From contig VZSF01008218.1 of NCBI GenBank assembly GCA_013398295.1, forward strand, positions 114,285-178,284: a stretch of 64,000 nt of DNA. The letters are read 5' to 3'. The translations under genes were made by a program, and so were the position numbers. This document shows positions 51,966 to 63,856 of the stretch, in pieces. The notes below the pieces were generated by a model. The model was given only the letters and a program-made list of their open reading frames with translations, made no database searches and was not told the DNA's origin. Positions within the stretch are counted from its first letter, which is position 1. Each line of letters starts with the position of its first letter. The DNA comes from Chionis minor. Taxonomy: Eukaryota > Chordata > Aves > Charadriiformes > Chionididae.

Positions 51966-54439
51966 TTACAGCCTGGGCACAATGGCAAAGGATCCCCTGG
52001 GTGGCTGTACCTAATTTGTCAAGATTTAATTAGATCCTGGGATTGGTGAGCCTGCCTTTGGGATTCCTTCTCCTTTACCGTGTCGCCGGTGTTGCAGACG
52101 TTACGCTGGGCGCATGAAAGAACAGAACCCCAAGCCCTTGCTGCATCTTAACTGTGTCGTACGGCTAGCAAATAGAAAAATAAAGGTGAAAGTTTCTAAG
52201 GAAACACTCTCTTTTGTGAGCACCATGAGGTAACTTTTGATACCTGCAGAAATGAGGTTGAAATTTTTTCCGCTGAACTTACAATGGCTGCATTGTAGGA
52301 CACCTGCAACTGTTTGGGATACTGTCTAAGATTATTTTTTTCTTCTGATGCTATAGAAAGTCTGTGGTTGTGCTACAATTTGCTTTGCTTTTCTTAATTT
52401 CAGTTACAGGTTTTGCACCGCATCTTTTTTCTGCTTAGTCTAGGCAAATACCGCAATATTTCCAGCTCGCTTGTTGTCCGGGTATTTTCCCGGTACGTCT
52501 CTTGTCATAGTAGGAAATTAATTCACTACAAAGAAATTATATTTAAATTATTTTGAAGGTCTAACTAAAGCTGACAAAATAAAAAGTTGAAGCTGAGATT
52601 TCATCTTTTCCTTGTGCAGTGGGGCAAGATGCAGAGCAGAGTGACTCAGGTTATGCGTACAGCATAAAACTCTCCAGATTTGGATAAATGGACTTTTTTC
52701 CTTGTACATATGGCTTTGTAACTGGCTCATTTCCCAACATTCTTTTTGACTCAACTTTCAGATTCAAAGGAATCCAAATATCTGACCAAAACTCGTTTAG
52801 TTTTCTCCTGCCTATTAGAAGTAAGTATTTGGGCAGAATGAAACCACAAATCAACTCGAGTTTGCTTGTGAGATTGATGAACCATAATGAATCTTTCGAT
52901 GAACTCAGCCTAAATTTCAAGCATGTAATAAAGCACAAAAGCATTTTTGAGTATATCCTTCTGTATCTAGTAATTTATTTTTGGGTAACTTATTTTCGGG
53001 CATTTACAAGCCCGTCAGCTGACAGAGAAATGCTGGTTAGCAATGCCACCTGCAGATTGCCGATAGACGTACCGGTATGTGAATTGCAGAGGCGTGCACC
53101 AAACGGCAGATTTTTGGCCGGTAAGATAATGTCAGGGCAGCATTTATTCCTTTGGAGCTACACTGCTGGAGAATCTAGGCCAAAATCTCTTGCTGCTTCA
53201 CAGATCGGGTTGTTCGGATACGCCGTTGCCTCCTGCGCGTTCCTTGGGCTCGGTTAGAGCCTTCTGATCCCCACTGTGCCTTAGCATAGGACATCCTGGA
53301 ATGGGATCTCGGCTCACTATGGGTGTAAAGAGCCCAGGCGAGATGGTGCAGGCAGGTGAGCGTGGCACCAGCCTTACAGTTGTGAGGACCACAACAAACA
53401 GGACAACGCGTTCGCAACAGAGGTTTTGTCATTCCCACACGTCATGTTTGCCTTTTCTAAGTCTTTGTAGAAAAATCTTTGTTTGGCCAAGTTGGCAAAT
53501 CATCTCCCAGAGTTCCGGGGCTGTGGGTTTTTTTTATTGTCTCCTTCAGTCCCACAAACTTGCCGAAGCAACGTCCTTGTGTGTCTTGCTCTGTTGGTTC
53601 TTCTGCAGCCACGCTGTGGCTGGCGTTACGCTGGTTTCAGGTGCTCTCTCCACGGTTCTCTTCACCCAGGTGGATATTTAACAGTAAGCTGATCACTGAT
53701 AGTAGGAGCAAATTTTTCTCCATTCTTCTTCTTCTTCTTCTTTTTTTCTTTTTTTTTTTTCTTTTTTGGTAAATGTATGCATAAATCCACATTTTCAAAT
53801 GGCAGCGGAGTGACTGTTGCTGTAGGTAGAGATCGTTACATCCTAAATGATGTATTAGGCCTACGTGGAGATTTCTCCGTTCGTTACAGGCCGCTCTTGT
53901 GCTTATGTTCCTGCCTGCAACAGGGAACCTGTAGGTTTTGTCTTACGAGATCTTCATTTTTGTAATCTAGTTTACTGCCATTAGGCTCAATGAGTCTAAT
54001 GCCCTACCACTATGTGTTTCCCCAGCACGGTGACACTGCTTTATTTATAGGTAGCGAAGAGGAAAGAAACCAGGATGCATTTCATTGATCTTTCCATGTT
54101 GTAAATGTAAAATTCATGTGCATTTTTGTTTGCTTTATAGCTGTTCTCTTTCCTTTTCCTTATTTAATATGCACTTCATACTGTGCCAAGGGGTCAGTAG
54201 GGCAAAGCAAGGAGCCAGATGGCTTACCTCTACCCGAAGGAAACATACCAATATTTAGCTGGGCATTTTACCAAATAAAGGCGGGACTGGAATCCACAAT
54301 AAATATGAGAGTTGGTTAAAACGGCATCCTTTTCTTAGATTCACAGCTACAACCTCCTTGAGGCATGAGCTTTTTATACTTCACTGCCGCTTTCTAGCTT
54401 TCTGCGAGTAACTGCATCTTAGAAGATATTAGAGGGGGG
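51966..54439. other. Unique sequence with one longer unassigned open frame
   Basis: The plus frame at 52688-53257 is open for 189 codons and is the longest in the window. Its product has no recognised domain and the opposite strand is partly open over the same stretch. A TTC-rich tract lies at 53723-53767. Without homology or splice support I do not call a gene. Confidence 0.4.
53723..53767. repeat. (TTC)6 followed by T-rich tract
   Basis: Six TTC units run straight into T-rich sequence with single C interruptions. It is a low-complexity pyrimidine tract and accounts for the terminal phenylalanine run in the open frame at 53479-53772. Confidence 0.95.
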
Positions 54440-55260
54440 TGCAGCTCATTTTATTTATGGCCTTTGCACAGAAACAAGTTTCAGTTATTTTAATCTGACT
54501 GAAATAAGAAACCATAATCCATGGATGAAAAGACAGTGGACAAACTCAGTTAAATCCCTAGTACCCTGAGGACGTATATTTTGTCCATTTCTGGTTTTTT
54601 ATGTTCCCTTTTTTTCTGCTGTTATTCCCAACTTTAACTTTTGAAAAGCCAAGCAGTTTAAGTGGCCGGGCCTGGGGAGCTTATTTGTATGCAGCACAAA
54701 TTTCAGGATCTGTTCCCAAGCCTGTGCAGAGTGAAAAATGGCCTGCATTTTCTTGATAGCCCATGTGGTTGTAAAGAATAAATGGCTAATGAATTACAGA
54801 TGAACATTGACGCAAATTAATCTTCCTGATGTCCCTGGGTTATATGGCAGCCATTTAAAAGTTTAATCAATACACTAAAGTTGAAAACATGCAGGCACTG
54901 CAGTTGTTTGGATGTAATAAACATCAGAGGGAAACGGGAGGCTTGTACCCAGTCCATGTATCATAATGACAGGTATTTATGTTTAATGGACTAAATATTT
55001 TTTATTGGAAGAGAGCAAATGTCAGCTTAACTTTGTAAGCCCTGCATTCAACTTTCCTTTGAGGCTGGTGAGAGACGGCTGACATGTCATTGAAAATGAA
55101 ATGTAAAAAAACCAATTGAGACAAAGCGAGGATAAGGAGCTGTTTTGCCGATGAGATGTTGCTTTAATGCTCTGCAACTATTCATTAAATAAAATGTAAA
55201 CTCTACCATTTCAAACGTTGCAGTAAAACGGTTTACTAGGGCAGACTTTTAATGGTTATT
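54440..55260. promoter_or_regulatory. Candidate conserved regulatory element cluster with paired homeodomain site
   Basis: About 800 bases are free of simple repeats and dense in transcription-factor-like words. TAATGAATTA at 54787-54796 is an exact P2-type paired homeodomain dimer site (TAAT, 2-base spacer, ATTA). Further AAATTAATC, TTTAATCAAT, CCATTTAAAA and TGACATGTCA-like words follow within a few hundred bases. No open frame is supported. Such clusters are typical of developmental enhancers in vertebrate gene deserts. The target gene cannot be told, and conservation is assumed and not observed. Confidence 0.35.
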
Positions 55261-57468
55261 AGGGAAAACAAGAGCCAACCACTGCCAAATATTCTTTTCT
55301 GGGAAACATTTTATTTGAAAAGTCTTTTCCTGAGTTACAGTTTCAGAAGATTTATAATTATGGAGCAGTCGTCCCCCCCTCCTCCTTTCCTTTTTAAGAC
55401 AAAGAAAAACAGAAAAATAACTTTCAGGATAACCATTTGATGGTCCTTTTTTGCCCCCTTTGATCAGAGTAATAGCTTTGTATAAGCTTCCCAGAGGCTT
55501 GGATATTAATTGCACTTGAAGTCAATAAATTTTAGTCATGTGTGTCCAGGATGTACCCATCGTTGCTATAAATGGGGAAGGAGGCTATACAAGACTGCCA
55601 GATTCACCAGGCCTGCATAGTCGCTTGGCTGTGTGAAAGACCACATGAATTTATTTTCTTTAGATAAGAAAAATGTTGTTCTTAAAACATTTGGTCTTAT
55701 AAGAAGACAAACTTCCATGTTAAACCAAAAACTCTAACAAATGGAAGAAAAAGGGAAGACCATGTTTTACCATCTTCCTCTAATCTGTTTTAGTAGCCCC
55801 ATTTGTTGGCTGATCTTACCCGAGTGGGCTCTTGGTGGTCTAGAGTGGTCTCATGAAGCTTCTGGTGATGTATACTGTGGAACTACTTCAGAAAGGGTCG
55901 TTGGTTTCAAGCCTATGGGCCACTATTTGCTTCTTTGGTGATTGGCTGAACTGGTTCTTTCTTGACTTCTTCATCTCCCTAAAATATTCTATTCAGTTAA
56001 ATAATTGCTCTTAATAACAGTGCAGCGAGTCATCTGGTAGTGGTTTCATGGTGACCTCCAACTTCATGATCTCCAAGCACATTGTGTTGGCTTCACCAAA
56101 GACTGTTTAAGGCAGACAAGTGCGTTGGGGGAGTGGCAGGAATCTCATATTACTACAGAGGCACCTGACATGTCCAACTTCAGTTTGACAGGCAGGCGAT
56201 TTTATTTTAACAGCAATATCGACCCCAACATCTTCATGTTATGTGGCATCAGGTTCTACTTCAAATAAGGTGGCTACTAATGTTGTGAAGAAGGCCAGAT
56301 TTGGCTAAATCATGTTGTAGATTGATGGCGTCATGTTTATAGAAGATCATACATTGCTTCCTGATAACAAAATAATTGTTGAAGAAGCATCTGAAAATGT
56401 TGTCTACTATTCTTGTCTGATGAATTATTTCGATTTTTGAGCAAGCTCATAAATAAATATGTGTTTATACCATGAAAAGTAAAAGAATGAAATAACTGTA
56501 TTGGCCAGACAGTCCGTGAAGGCTGAGGAACTCATAGCGCAGCACCAGATTGAAATCACGCAAAAATGGTCTATTTTCCCCCCGCTTCTGCTGGCCCTGT
56601 GTCACTTGTCCCAAATAGAATAGATTCCTAGTCTCAAGGACCCAGTAAAGTCTAACCTGATGATGCTGCGAGACGTGCTCCTGTCTCCTGATCTTACGCC
56701 TGATCTCCCTGCAGTAGGGAGTGGGCTGCTCCTTCCATCGTGTGCCCGCACCGCACTATGGCTGGCATTTACCTGGAACGCAGTGCAAGGCAACTGAGCC
56801 ACGACATACTGTTTTATGGCCATTAGAAATGGTCTGTTGACTAGTTCTGAGCTGGCTTCAATGTGACTGGTGAAGGGGGAAGGTTGGAGCCTTATTATTG
56901 TCATAATGAAGCAGCAAAGACTTAGAAGCAGGGTTGCAGCGTCCTGCTGAATTAAGTTACGGTTTGGTTCAGTTTCAGAAATTGTCTTCTGTTTCATAAA
57001 AATCAAAAGTAGTTTTCCCAAACTGCTCAAAAGCAGTAAGCTTTAGTGGCATGTGAAGTAAAACAGCAGGTATCTACAGCAAAACGTTAACAAGATTGCA
57101 CCAGACAGAGGTGGTGCTAGTAGAAAATTGGAGGTAAAGAGTGGGTGACATTAGATTGATTCTCTCTGTCAGATGGAAAACTCTCTTTTCAGTAACTATT
57201 CACAACAAAATATGAAGTCCTCTATAAAATGGTACGTTGGGGAGTGCGAGCTGCCACTATCCAGCACACTACTCCCACAGCAGAAGGTATAATAAGTTAT
57301 TTTCTTGGTCAATCCATTATACCGTTTGACTAAATTACTCCAAGTTAGACTTTTACATCAAGAAGCTTGAATTTCAGCCAAGGAATCCCTCTTACCATGG
57401 TTCTGAATATTTAAATTCTGTAGAGAGGCTGCTGCTATGTATTATAGGCTCGATGGATAAAATACAGA

Positions 57469-57486
57469 AATAATAATAATAATAAT
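57469..57486. repeat. (AAT)6 microsatellite
   Basis: Six AAT units lie between ACAG and AAATTCTG. It is a simple short microsatellite. Confidence 0.95.
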
Positions 57487-58311
57487 AAATTCTGCTGTAA
57501 AATTTGTCTTTTAAAGCCAAAAGCAGAAAATGTGAGAACTCAGAGACTTCACATTTGAAGAGAGGTTCAACTTCATTGAGAGACAGTATCTAAGGATGTA
57601 TGAAAAAATATTGTCAAATGGCAGAATTATTAGTGATTAAACATGGCTTTTTGAGGGCGTGCTTCTTTCAGTTCAAAGTTACGTGGGTGTATATATGTAC
57701 TTAAGTACAGCAGCCTCACACAACTGTCTTGAAGATTTGCCAGCCCAGACGGACAAATCTGCCTGCTCACCCTTTGCCTTAATAAGTGATGATGAAAAAA
57801 TTTAATGGTGTTTTATCTGTCCATCAAAAAAATTGCCTCTGACTACTGGCTGGATAATGTTTGCAAGGCTGATATGTACCGTGCATTTAAGAACACATTT
57901 GTGTTTCAGGTTTTTTTCCTACATAGCGCCAGCGCAACAAAGATACACGGTACGTCTGTCGTAGAGTCAAAAATCTTTAAATAGTGATACAAAATGATTA
58001 ATCTAAAATAATTTTAACCTAAGTGAAAAAGAAGATAGGGAACCGTGATTTGGCAAAGTACATTTTTTCTTTACCATGTTCATTTTGAATTCCTCGGGAA
58101 TATGAATGTGATGTTAAAGGGTGAAAAGCAGTTTGAGAATTATGCCAGTCGCAGCCTTCTTGAACTGGGACCCGCCGCCCTGACAGCTATTAAAAAGTGA
58201 AGTTACTTTTGGTTCTGATTTTGTATAATGAGCGTATGACAAAAAAGGGGGTTACTTCTACGTCATCTTGCAGGTGTAACTTTGCTGTCTGTCAGTTTAT
58301 CCCGTATTTTA

Positions 58312-58365
58312 TTTTGATGAAGAGAGAACATTAGGGAGGGAAAAAAAATAATCTCTTCATCAAAA
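58312..58365. repeat. 14-bp perfect inverted repeat (hairpin)
   Basis: TTTTGATGAAGAGA at 58312-58325 is the exact reverse complement of TCTCTTCATCAAAA at 58352-58365, with a 26-base A/G-rich spacer. The stem is perfect but AT-rich. No target-site duplication or known MITE end is visible. Confidence 0.85.
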
Positions 58366-59265
58366 AGCTTAACAGGAAAGAAGAAAGTCTCAAGACGATG
58401 TCATGTATCGCTGGTTATTTGTGATGGTTAAAAGAATTATCTGAAAACAAAGAAGTCTTTCACAATGAATCTGAAACACAAAAGCTTTAATAACATTTAC
58501 ATCTGTGTATCATCCATATCTCCAAATGCAAGTCATGAATAACACATAAACTAGAGTATATAGGGAACAGAAGTGCTAGCACATCATTTAAAATCCAACA
58601 CACCCCATCGTCAGTGGAATCAAATACACAGCAGGAATGGTTCCAGTTGATAGACACACAATGAAGTCATTGAAAATGAAAACATATTAATTATGTTCCT
58701 AAAGGTTAAGATAGTAATGGCTGAATTCTCTAATCCTGCAATAATATTAATGCCCCAAATCCATGCAGGAGAAGTGTGTAACGTTTCAAAAATTGTGGAA
58801 AACGTAGTTTTGAATTCACTTATTTGTGTCTCACCCCTGACTGACTCCGCAGCATGGGGGAGAGCAGGGGGAAGAGCAGGAAGTGCAAGACAAAGACAAA
58901 ACCAGTGAGACTTATCAACAACAAAAAAAGATGTTCTTGGTCCAAACAAGCCACTTGCACTACATGAGCTAATTGTAAGAACACACCATTTCTAAACTGC
59001 AGCTGTTATGTGCTTAAGCAAACCCTGCTGGGAGAACTGCTTTGTAGAACACCTCTGCTAACACGGACACGCAGAGCGCCCTTTAATAGAGGAATTCAAA
59101 GTGCAGTGTTTAAGGGAAAGCTTTTCCGCTCCCAAATTTTCCTGAGCTTATTGCAGGATGTGATCCTCGCTTGTCACTCCGACATAGGTTTCCCTTACAT
59201 GTTTCCTACCTTCGTTATCTTTTTGCCTGCGTTAAATCAAAACAACCGAGGCTTTTGAAGGCTGC

Positions 59266-59287
59266 GTGTGTGTGTGTGTGTGTGTGT
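59266..59287. repeat. (GT)11 microsatellite
   Basis: Eleven uninterrupted GT units follow GGCTGC and precede TGTTTAATG. It is likely to be length-polymorphic. Confidence 0.97.
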
Positions 59288-60229
59288 TGTTTAATGAGTA
59301 AGGGGGGCTGAGGGGGAACGCTCAGGTTGTGTGATGGAAAATGATAGGTGTCAAAAAAAACCCCACAAAACACCTAGCTTGGTCGTGGTCATTTTCTCTG
59401 TATAACCACTTTTTTTTTGTTTGTCTCTGGGGACTAGTAAGATCAATCATATGGTAGTTAATTTTAGATGTATTCTTTCTCTACTCCTGTCTCCTCCCTC
59501 CCCCAGATCCTCATCCATGCATCTCTGACACCAGGCTATGGCACCTGGGTTCCTAACGACATTAACTCCATTGTGTTGGTGTGCCGAGTGCCCCTGATCC
59601 TTCACGTCTTTATGCTAAACCCCAAATCCTCCCAACAGCAAGGGGTTAATCGTCTGCTTTCGATGCGCTTTAAAACTCCCAGCTCTTGGGAATGATGTTT
59701 CCATGAGGGTTGAATGTAATTACAAAATAATATAGGCACTCTGTCTTATTTTCAGCGAGTGAGACTTAAGTCCTCGCTGTTGTTGCTGCGTGTGTTTATA
59801 CTGGGGCTCTTCCTTCAGTGTACTCCGTGCAAGGTATTTGCAAATTTGAGCCTTTGGGCTTTAAATGTTGTGCTGCTTCTTCTGTTCCTTATTCACTACA
59901 GATTATGTATAATTGATGACCTGCATTTACAGACATGGGTGGTATACAGATGTAAATGTTATTATAGCTTTTATATTTTATGTTCTCTCTGAAAGATCAT
60001 TTTGTCTTTGAATAATACTCCTGTTCAGATTTTGGGGGGTTTATCTCTAAAAGAGAATATGAAATGGATATTGCACATCGTATATTTCTTAAAAGTAATT
60101 TGGAATTTTAGGGTATGGGATTGGTGGTGACTGATACACTGCCTGGATGAGATATATCCCTTTGAAAATAACAGCGCCAGTACATGCCTGCATCTGTCTA
60201 ACCTCATAATTCACTTTCACATTGGGTTA

Positions 60230-60645
60230 TGGATGTCTGCATTCAGTGAGTCTATCTTCCCTTTAGGTATTATTTCAGCCCTTTGAGATAATAAGGAAAG
60301 TTTAATTGCGTTGTTAATTGATTTTTTGCACAACATTATTACCTTGATTGATTGCAGAGTTGATGAAAATGTTAGACACAGGCAGTGTAAAGTATCAGCC
60401 CAGTAAGGAGTGGGAGCCTTGTGGAGAATAGATAACCTTGATGTTAAGAGCTATATCCTTCAGATATGTCTTCCCTTGACATATTGATGGCCCTTGAAAA
60501 GGGAAAAGCTGATTGTATGCAGAATGCAATCATTAAACCCACTTCAGCTGGCTGTTGATTAATTTGTTTTTTCCTGAAGGATCTAGTTAAAGAGAAGGCC
60601 TCACTAGTATCAACAGCAGCCATTTTCCAAGCTTCAGGTTATTCT
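60230..60645. promoter_or_regulatory. Candidate conserved noncoding element
   Basis: Repeat-free and rich in homeodomain and C/EBP-like words: TTTAATTGCGTTGTTAATTG, TTTTTTGCACAAC, GATTGATTGCAG, GTTGATTAATTTG, and a YY1-like GCAGCCATTTTCC near 60616. There is no open frame of note. The reading as an enhancer is inference from texture. Confidence 0.3.
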
Positions 60646-61659
60646 TAACCCTCTCCTAGAGGAAAGAAAAATGATACCGTCTTGCTTTAGACAGGCAAAT
60701 TGTCTGAAAACATTCGGTCCAACTGCAATTTGGGGATTATAACACTCACTTTACCCCGTTAACTACTGCTTCCTCTGTGACCTCTCCTCCCCCTGCCTTC
60801 AGTGTTCAGCTCCACCGCAGCCACAGCGAGCAGAAAGTCACGTTTGATGTTTTCTGAGTGAGGCCGGTGTCTGTCCTCAGCAGAGATGCCAACAGGGATG
60901 TCAAGCTTGTTTTGCCCAAAGACCGAAATACTTCAGCAGCATATAGCTGCTTCCCAGGAGCCTCTCTGAAAGGACCAGAGGGTTCACTGCACACACCTAA
61001 GTGGTTAAGCTTTACTTATCCCTGGAAAGATCTTTCCCGTGTAATTTTTTGTTACTGCTTTTTGAGACCTTTGCGGGCAGCTGTGCTGTGCGTTGCTTCT
61101 GTCAGAGAGCACGAAGGATGCTGTGGAAGGACCTCCTGCAGGACAGAGGCTGTTCAATGCCACCCCAGGCTCCGCAGCAGCCACGTACCCTACGGCTGGG
61201 CGTGCGTAACCAAACGGTGACCACGTGTGACGAGTTTTCCCACTGCGAATTCCTGACGGTCTAATCCCGGACTGCCTGCTTCCTTCGGAGCACCTTCTCT
61301 TTTAATGGCACCCGCTCTGAGAGCAACGGTGAAGAGTATTACCTGGAAGAGCCATTGCCTAAGTGGCCTTCCTGTGGCACACAGGGGCTTCCTTGGCCAA
61401 AAGACATTCCCTGGACTGAGGGACAGCTTCCGTCTTCAGCGTTTATTCCATTTGTCGTTGCAAAATGACCCGAGGCATCTGAAATACTTGTGCGGCTTTA
61501 ACCAAGCAACCGAATGCCTCGCAAACAGAATGGGGTGGAGGTTTTATCCTTCAGTTAACTATTTAAAAGGATATTTGGTGAAGTAGTAGGTAGCAGGTTA
61601 TTGCTTCCTGTTTAGCTTGGTAGTCTCAAAGACAGTCGCTGTTAATTTGTGCTTGTGAG
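60646..61659. other. Unique sequence, partly GC-richer, with overlapping open frames
   Basis: The plus frames 60858-61220, 61001-61264 and 61305-61586, and the minus frame 60806-60994, overlap in different registers and show no domain I recognise. The part at about 61080-61260 is moderately GC-rich. I cannot support a gene here. Confidence 0.45.
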
Positions 61660-62200
61660 CGATACAGTGATCAGTGTTGCTTGATTGTTTGGCCAGATGT
61701 GTTTTATTAGGTCCAACGTGCACGTTTGCCAGTTGGCTCCTTTTTAATATGGGGACATGTTAACTTACGACATAGCCAAGTCTGACAAATTTGAACCGGC
61801 CAAACAAGTGAGTAATATTTCAAGCCGTCAAAGCGGGTGAATACTGATTAACTGACACACTCCAAAAACTCTCACCAATATCTTTGCTCCAGTGGAAGAC
61901 GTTTACTAAGCATAATACTTGTTAGAAAGTCTTTGGTGCTTTGACTAAACTTTAATGACGCTGACCCTAATGGAGGGTTTTTAGTGTGCCTCGCTCAAGC
62001 TATTTCTTAGCCCCCTATCTTTTATCTTTAGCAAGAGCCTCTATAGAGGCTCAAAGTGCACTTGTAAACTATGTTCTGCTGTCCTCCGTCATTTAACCTT
62101 CAGCCTCCTTCTCATTAGCGTGTGTTTAATAGGAGGCTGAGGAAGGGGGAAAAAGAATTGAGGACAGGAAATAATGACAGAGTTTTGGCTTTGGGTACTG
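61660..62200. promoter_or_regulatory. Candidate regulatory element carrying two palindromic structures
   Basis: A repeat-free stretch with an 18-bp perfect palindrome (GAGCCTCTATAGAGGCTC, 62035-62052). Some 50 bases on there is a 10-bp inverted repeat (TCAGCCTCCT at 62100-62109, AGGAGGCTGA at 62131-62140). The intervening and flanking sequence includes GTGTTTAATAGG and CTGATTAACTGAC words. No open frame is supported. The combination suggests a structured or dimer-bound regulatory element, but no function can be read directly. Confidence 0.35.
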
Positions 62201-62689
62201 GAAGCAGTCAGTGTTTGAGAACTAGACTATGGTCGGTAAGTATTTAGCAATAGGAGATGGTGTTCTACGCGATATATAGCACAGGACAAACGCCTAGAGG
62301 CAAGCCCAGACTTAGTCCAAAGAACTAGATATTTGCGTTCAGCAAATAAAACGTTTGGGTGTTTGGATCCAGATGCGTTTCTGATTTCATCTGGTGCTAT
62401 ATAGCAAGAGCGAGAGAAGAGAGAAGAGCTCACCAGTTGTGTGGTGTCTGGATGTGTCCTACAGAGTGCGAAATGTCTTCAGCTTCCACTGGAAATCATG
62501 GCAATCCAGGGCCTTGTAGTATCAGCTTCTTAAAAAACACTTGGTTTTGTGCTAGGAAGAATCATAGCAATCCTATCATTAGCAATTAGTTAAATGTTTC
62601 CTTTGTTTCTGAGTAAGGGCTTGTGGAAAGGAGCAAGTAATGGCATGCAAAGAAGGTTCCCTTAGCTGTATCGTAATGTGACAGCAGCA
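62201..62689. other. Unremarkable unique sequence
   Basis: Two overlapping short frames on opposite strands (62227-62433 minus, 62359-62589 plus) show no recognisable domain. I see no repeat or regulatory site that stands out. Confidence 0.5.
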
Positions 62690-63060
62690 CTATTTCATTA
62701 TGCTCTTTAATTTTATTTGAGAGACTTTCTTTCCCAGCTTTAAAAAATAAAAAGCAACTTGTCTTTATTTCAGATGACTCTCTTGAGAAATTTCAAACCA
62801 GTTGAGCCAGACTGAATTTTGTACGGCGCTTTTTTTTTCCTAATGTGAACTCCTCCAGCAGGAACACATTTGAGATCCAAAAGCAAGTTTTACTCATGAG
62901 ATGAGCCAAATTTATGTCTAAACTCTCCAGAAGGGCCCTGCTGCTCAGATTTTTTTCACATAAGAATTTGTAATTTTATTGGAATGCTTGCAGACTTTCC
63001 GAACAATTATTCCAAAAGTTTGCTTTCTGCCCCATAAATCATAGTGCATTTGTTTAATTC
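62690..63060. promoter_or_regulatory. Candidate conserved noncoding element
   Basis: Repeat-free AT-rich sequence with evenly distributed factor-like words, such as CTTTAATTTTATTTG, TTTTATTGGAATG and CATAAGAATTTG, and no useful open frame. It is similar in texture to the elements at 54.4-55.3 kb and 61.7-62.2 kb. This is inference only. Confidence 0.22.
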
Positions 63061-63098
63061 TATCTCGGTTACTAAAAGAGCTTACTTCCCTCTTTCCT

Positions 63099-63109
63099 CC
63101 CCCCCCCCC
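63099..63109. repeat. C11 homopolymer
   Basis: Eleven C residues follow TCTTTCCT and precede TCACATTTTAC. It is simple low-complexity sequence. Confidence 0.95.
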
Positions 63110-63539
63110 TCACATTTTACTACTAATGCAATCTGTGCGTGGTTAAAGTTTGTGAAGTACAATATAATTATACTTACTTTCCAATTTCTTAATGACCCTG
63201 TCATTCTTTATGGTTTACTCCATTGCAGATTAATGTAAGTATTATTAGAATGTAGCCCAAAGTAGAGAGCAGGCTACAGAAACGCCGTTTTTGCATATGT
63301 TAACCCAATTAGCTGAAAACTTTCTAAATTAATATGGCGAGTGTACACTGAACAGCTGAACTTTAGTATATGGTAGAGATGGGATTTTTTACAACCTCCT
63401 TTTCCTCCACCGTTCGGGATATATTAAAAGTGGCACATCAGTGATCATGCTGCCGCGTTATCAAAAGTAATAGGAAGATCGTTCAAAACAGTGCTAGAAT
63501 TTAAGTTGTGGATGTGAGAGAATAACACCACAGCTTCCA
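63110..63539. other. Unique AT-rich sequence
   Basis: I see no gene, repeat or RNA gene here. The C-terminal part of a minus-strand 121-codon open frame (63445-63810) overlaps its right end but is not recognised. Confidence 0.45.
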
Positions 63540-63740
63540 CCCCGGCTGCGGTGGAAGCCCGTGGTGTAGACGGACGGTCGCCTTCCCCCCCGTACAATAT
63601 TTTGAGCCTTTTGTTCAGACCACCACTACCCCGTGACATCCTTTCGCCGCCATCTGGGTACGCAAACTGATGCGCGCTGAGATTAGTCAACCAGAAGTCA
63701 GGCTCCCGGGCGAAAGGCTGAAAGCAGAGGTTGTATAAAT
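63540..63740. promoter_or_regulatory. CpG-rich patch with YY1-like motif
   Basis: About 200 bases with CpG density well above the surroundings (for example ACGGACGGTCGCC and GATGCGCGCTGAG). GCCGCCATCT at 63647-63656 reads on the minus strand as AGATGGCGGC, a strong match to the YY1 consensus. A minus-strand open frame runs across it (63445-63810) with no recognised domain. The patch may be a small promoter-like or boundary element together with the CTCF-like site just to the right. Confidence 0.4.
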
Positions 63741-63856
63741 ATAGGCTTTGACCATGACGGAACGAGAAATTGGCCGCCAAGCTAACAAACAGTATTGCTT
63801 TAATTGTCATATCGGAATATTTAGTTGGCTGGTGCGGTGGGTTTTTTAGACAAATG

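Larger units (their letters stand above)
55261..60229. other. Unique sequence with AAT and GT microsatellites and a hairpin
   Basis: Open frames at 55741-55941, 56602-57030 (minus), 58620-58949 (minus), 59010-59258, 59468-59695 and 59759-59992 are not recognised. Minus frames at about 55770-56340 look protein-like when joined across stops and shifts, which I report only as a finding. A 14-bp inverted repeat lies at 58312-58365. No RNA gene or interspersed repeat is identified. Confidence 0.45.

Noticed and set aside
56602..57030. 142-codon minus-strand frame, the second longest
   Set aside because: Its composition changes abruptly from hydrophobic to Arg/Ser-rich following local GC content. 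No domain is visible and nothing supports a start or splice site.
59468..59695. Plus-strand frame beginning after a pyrimidine-rich CCCTCCCCCAG, which looked like an exon
   Set aside because: The acceptor-like signal is followed by a 60-codon open stretch, but no family resemblance or donor site convinced me.
63445..63810. 121-codon minus-strand frame with signal-peptide-like start
   Set aside because: It covers the CpG-rich patch, shows no domain, and its hydrophobic start is short. There is no splice or homology support.
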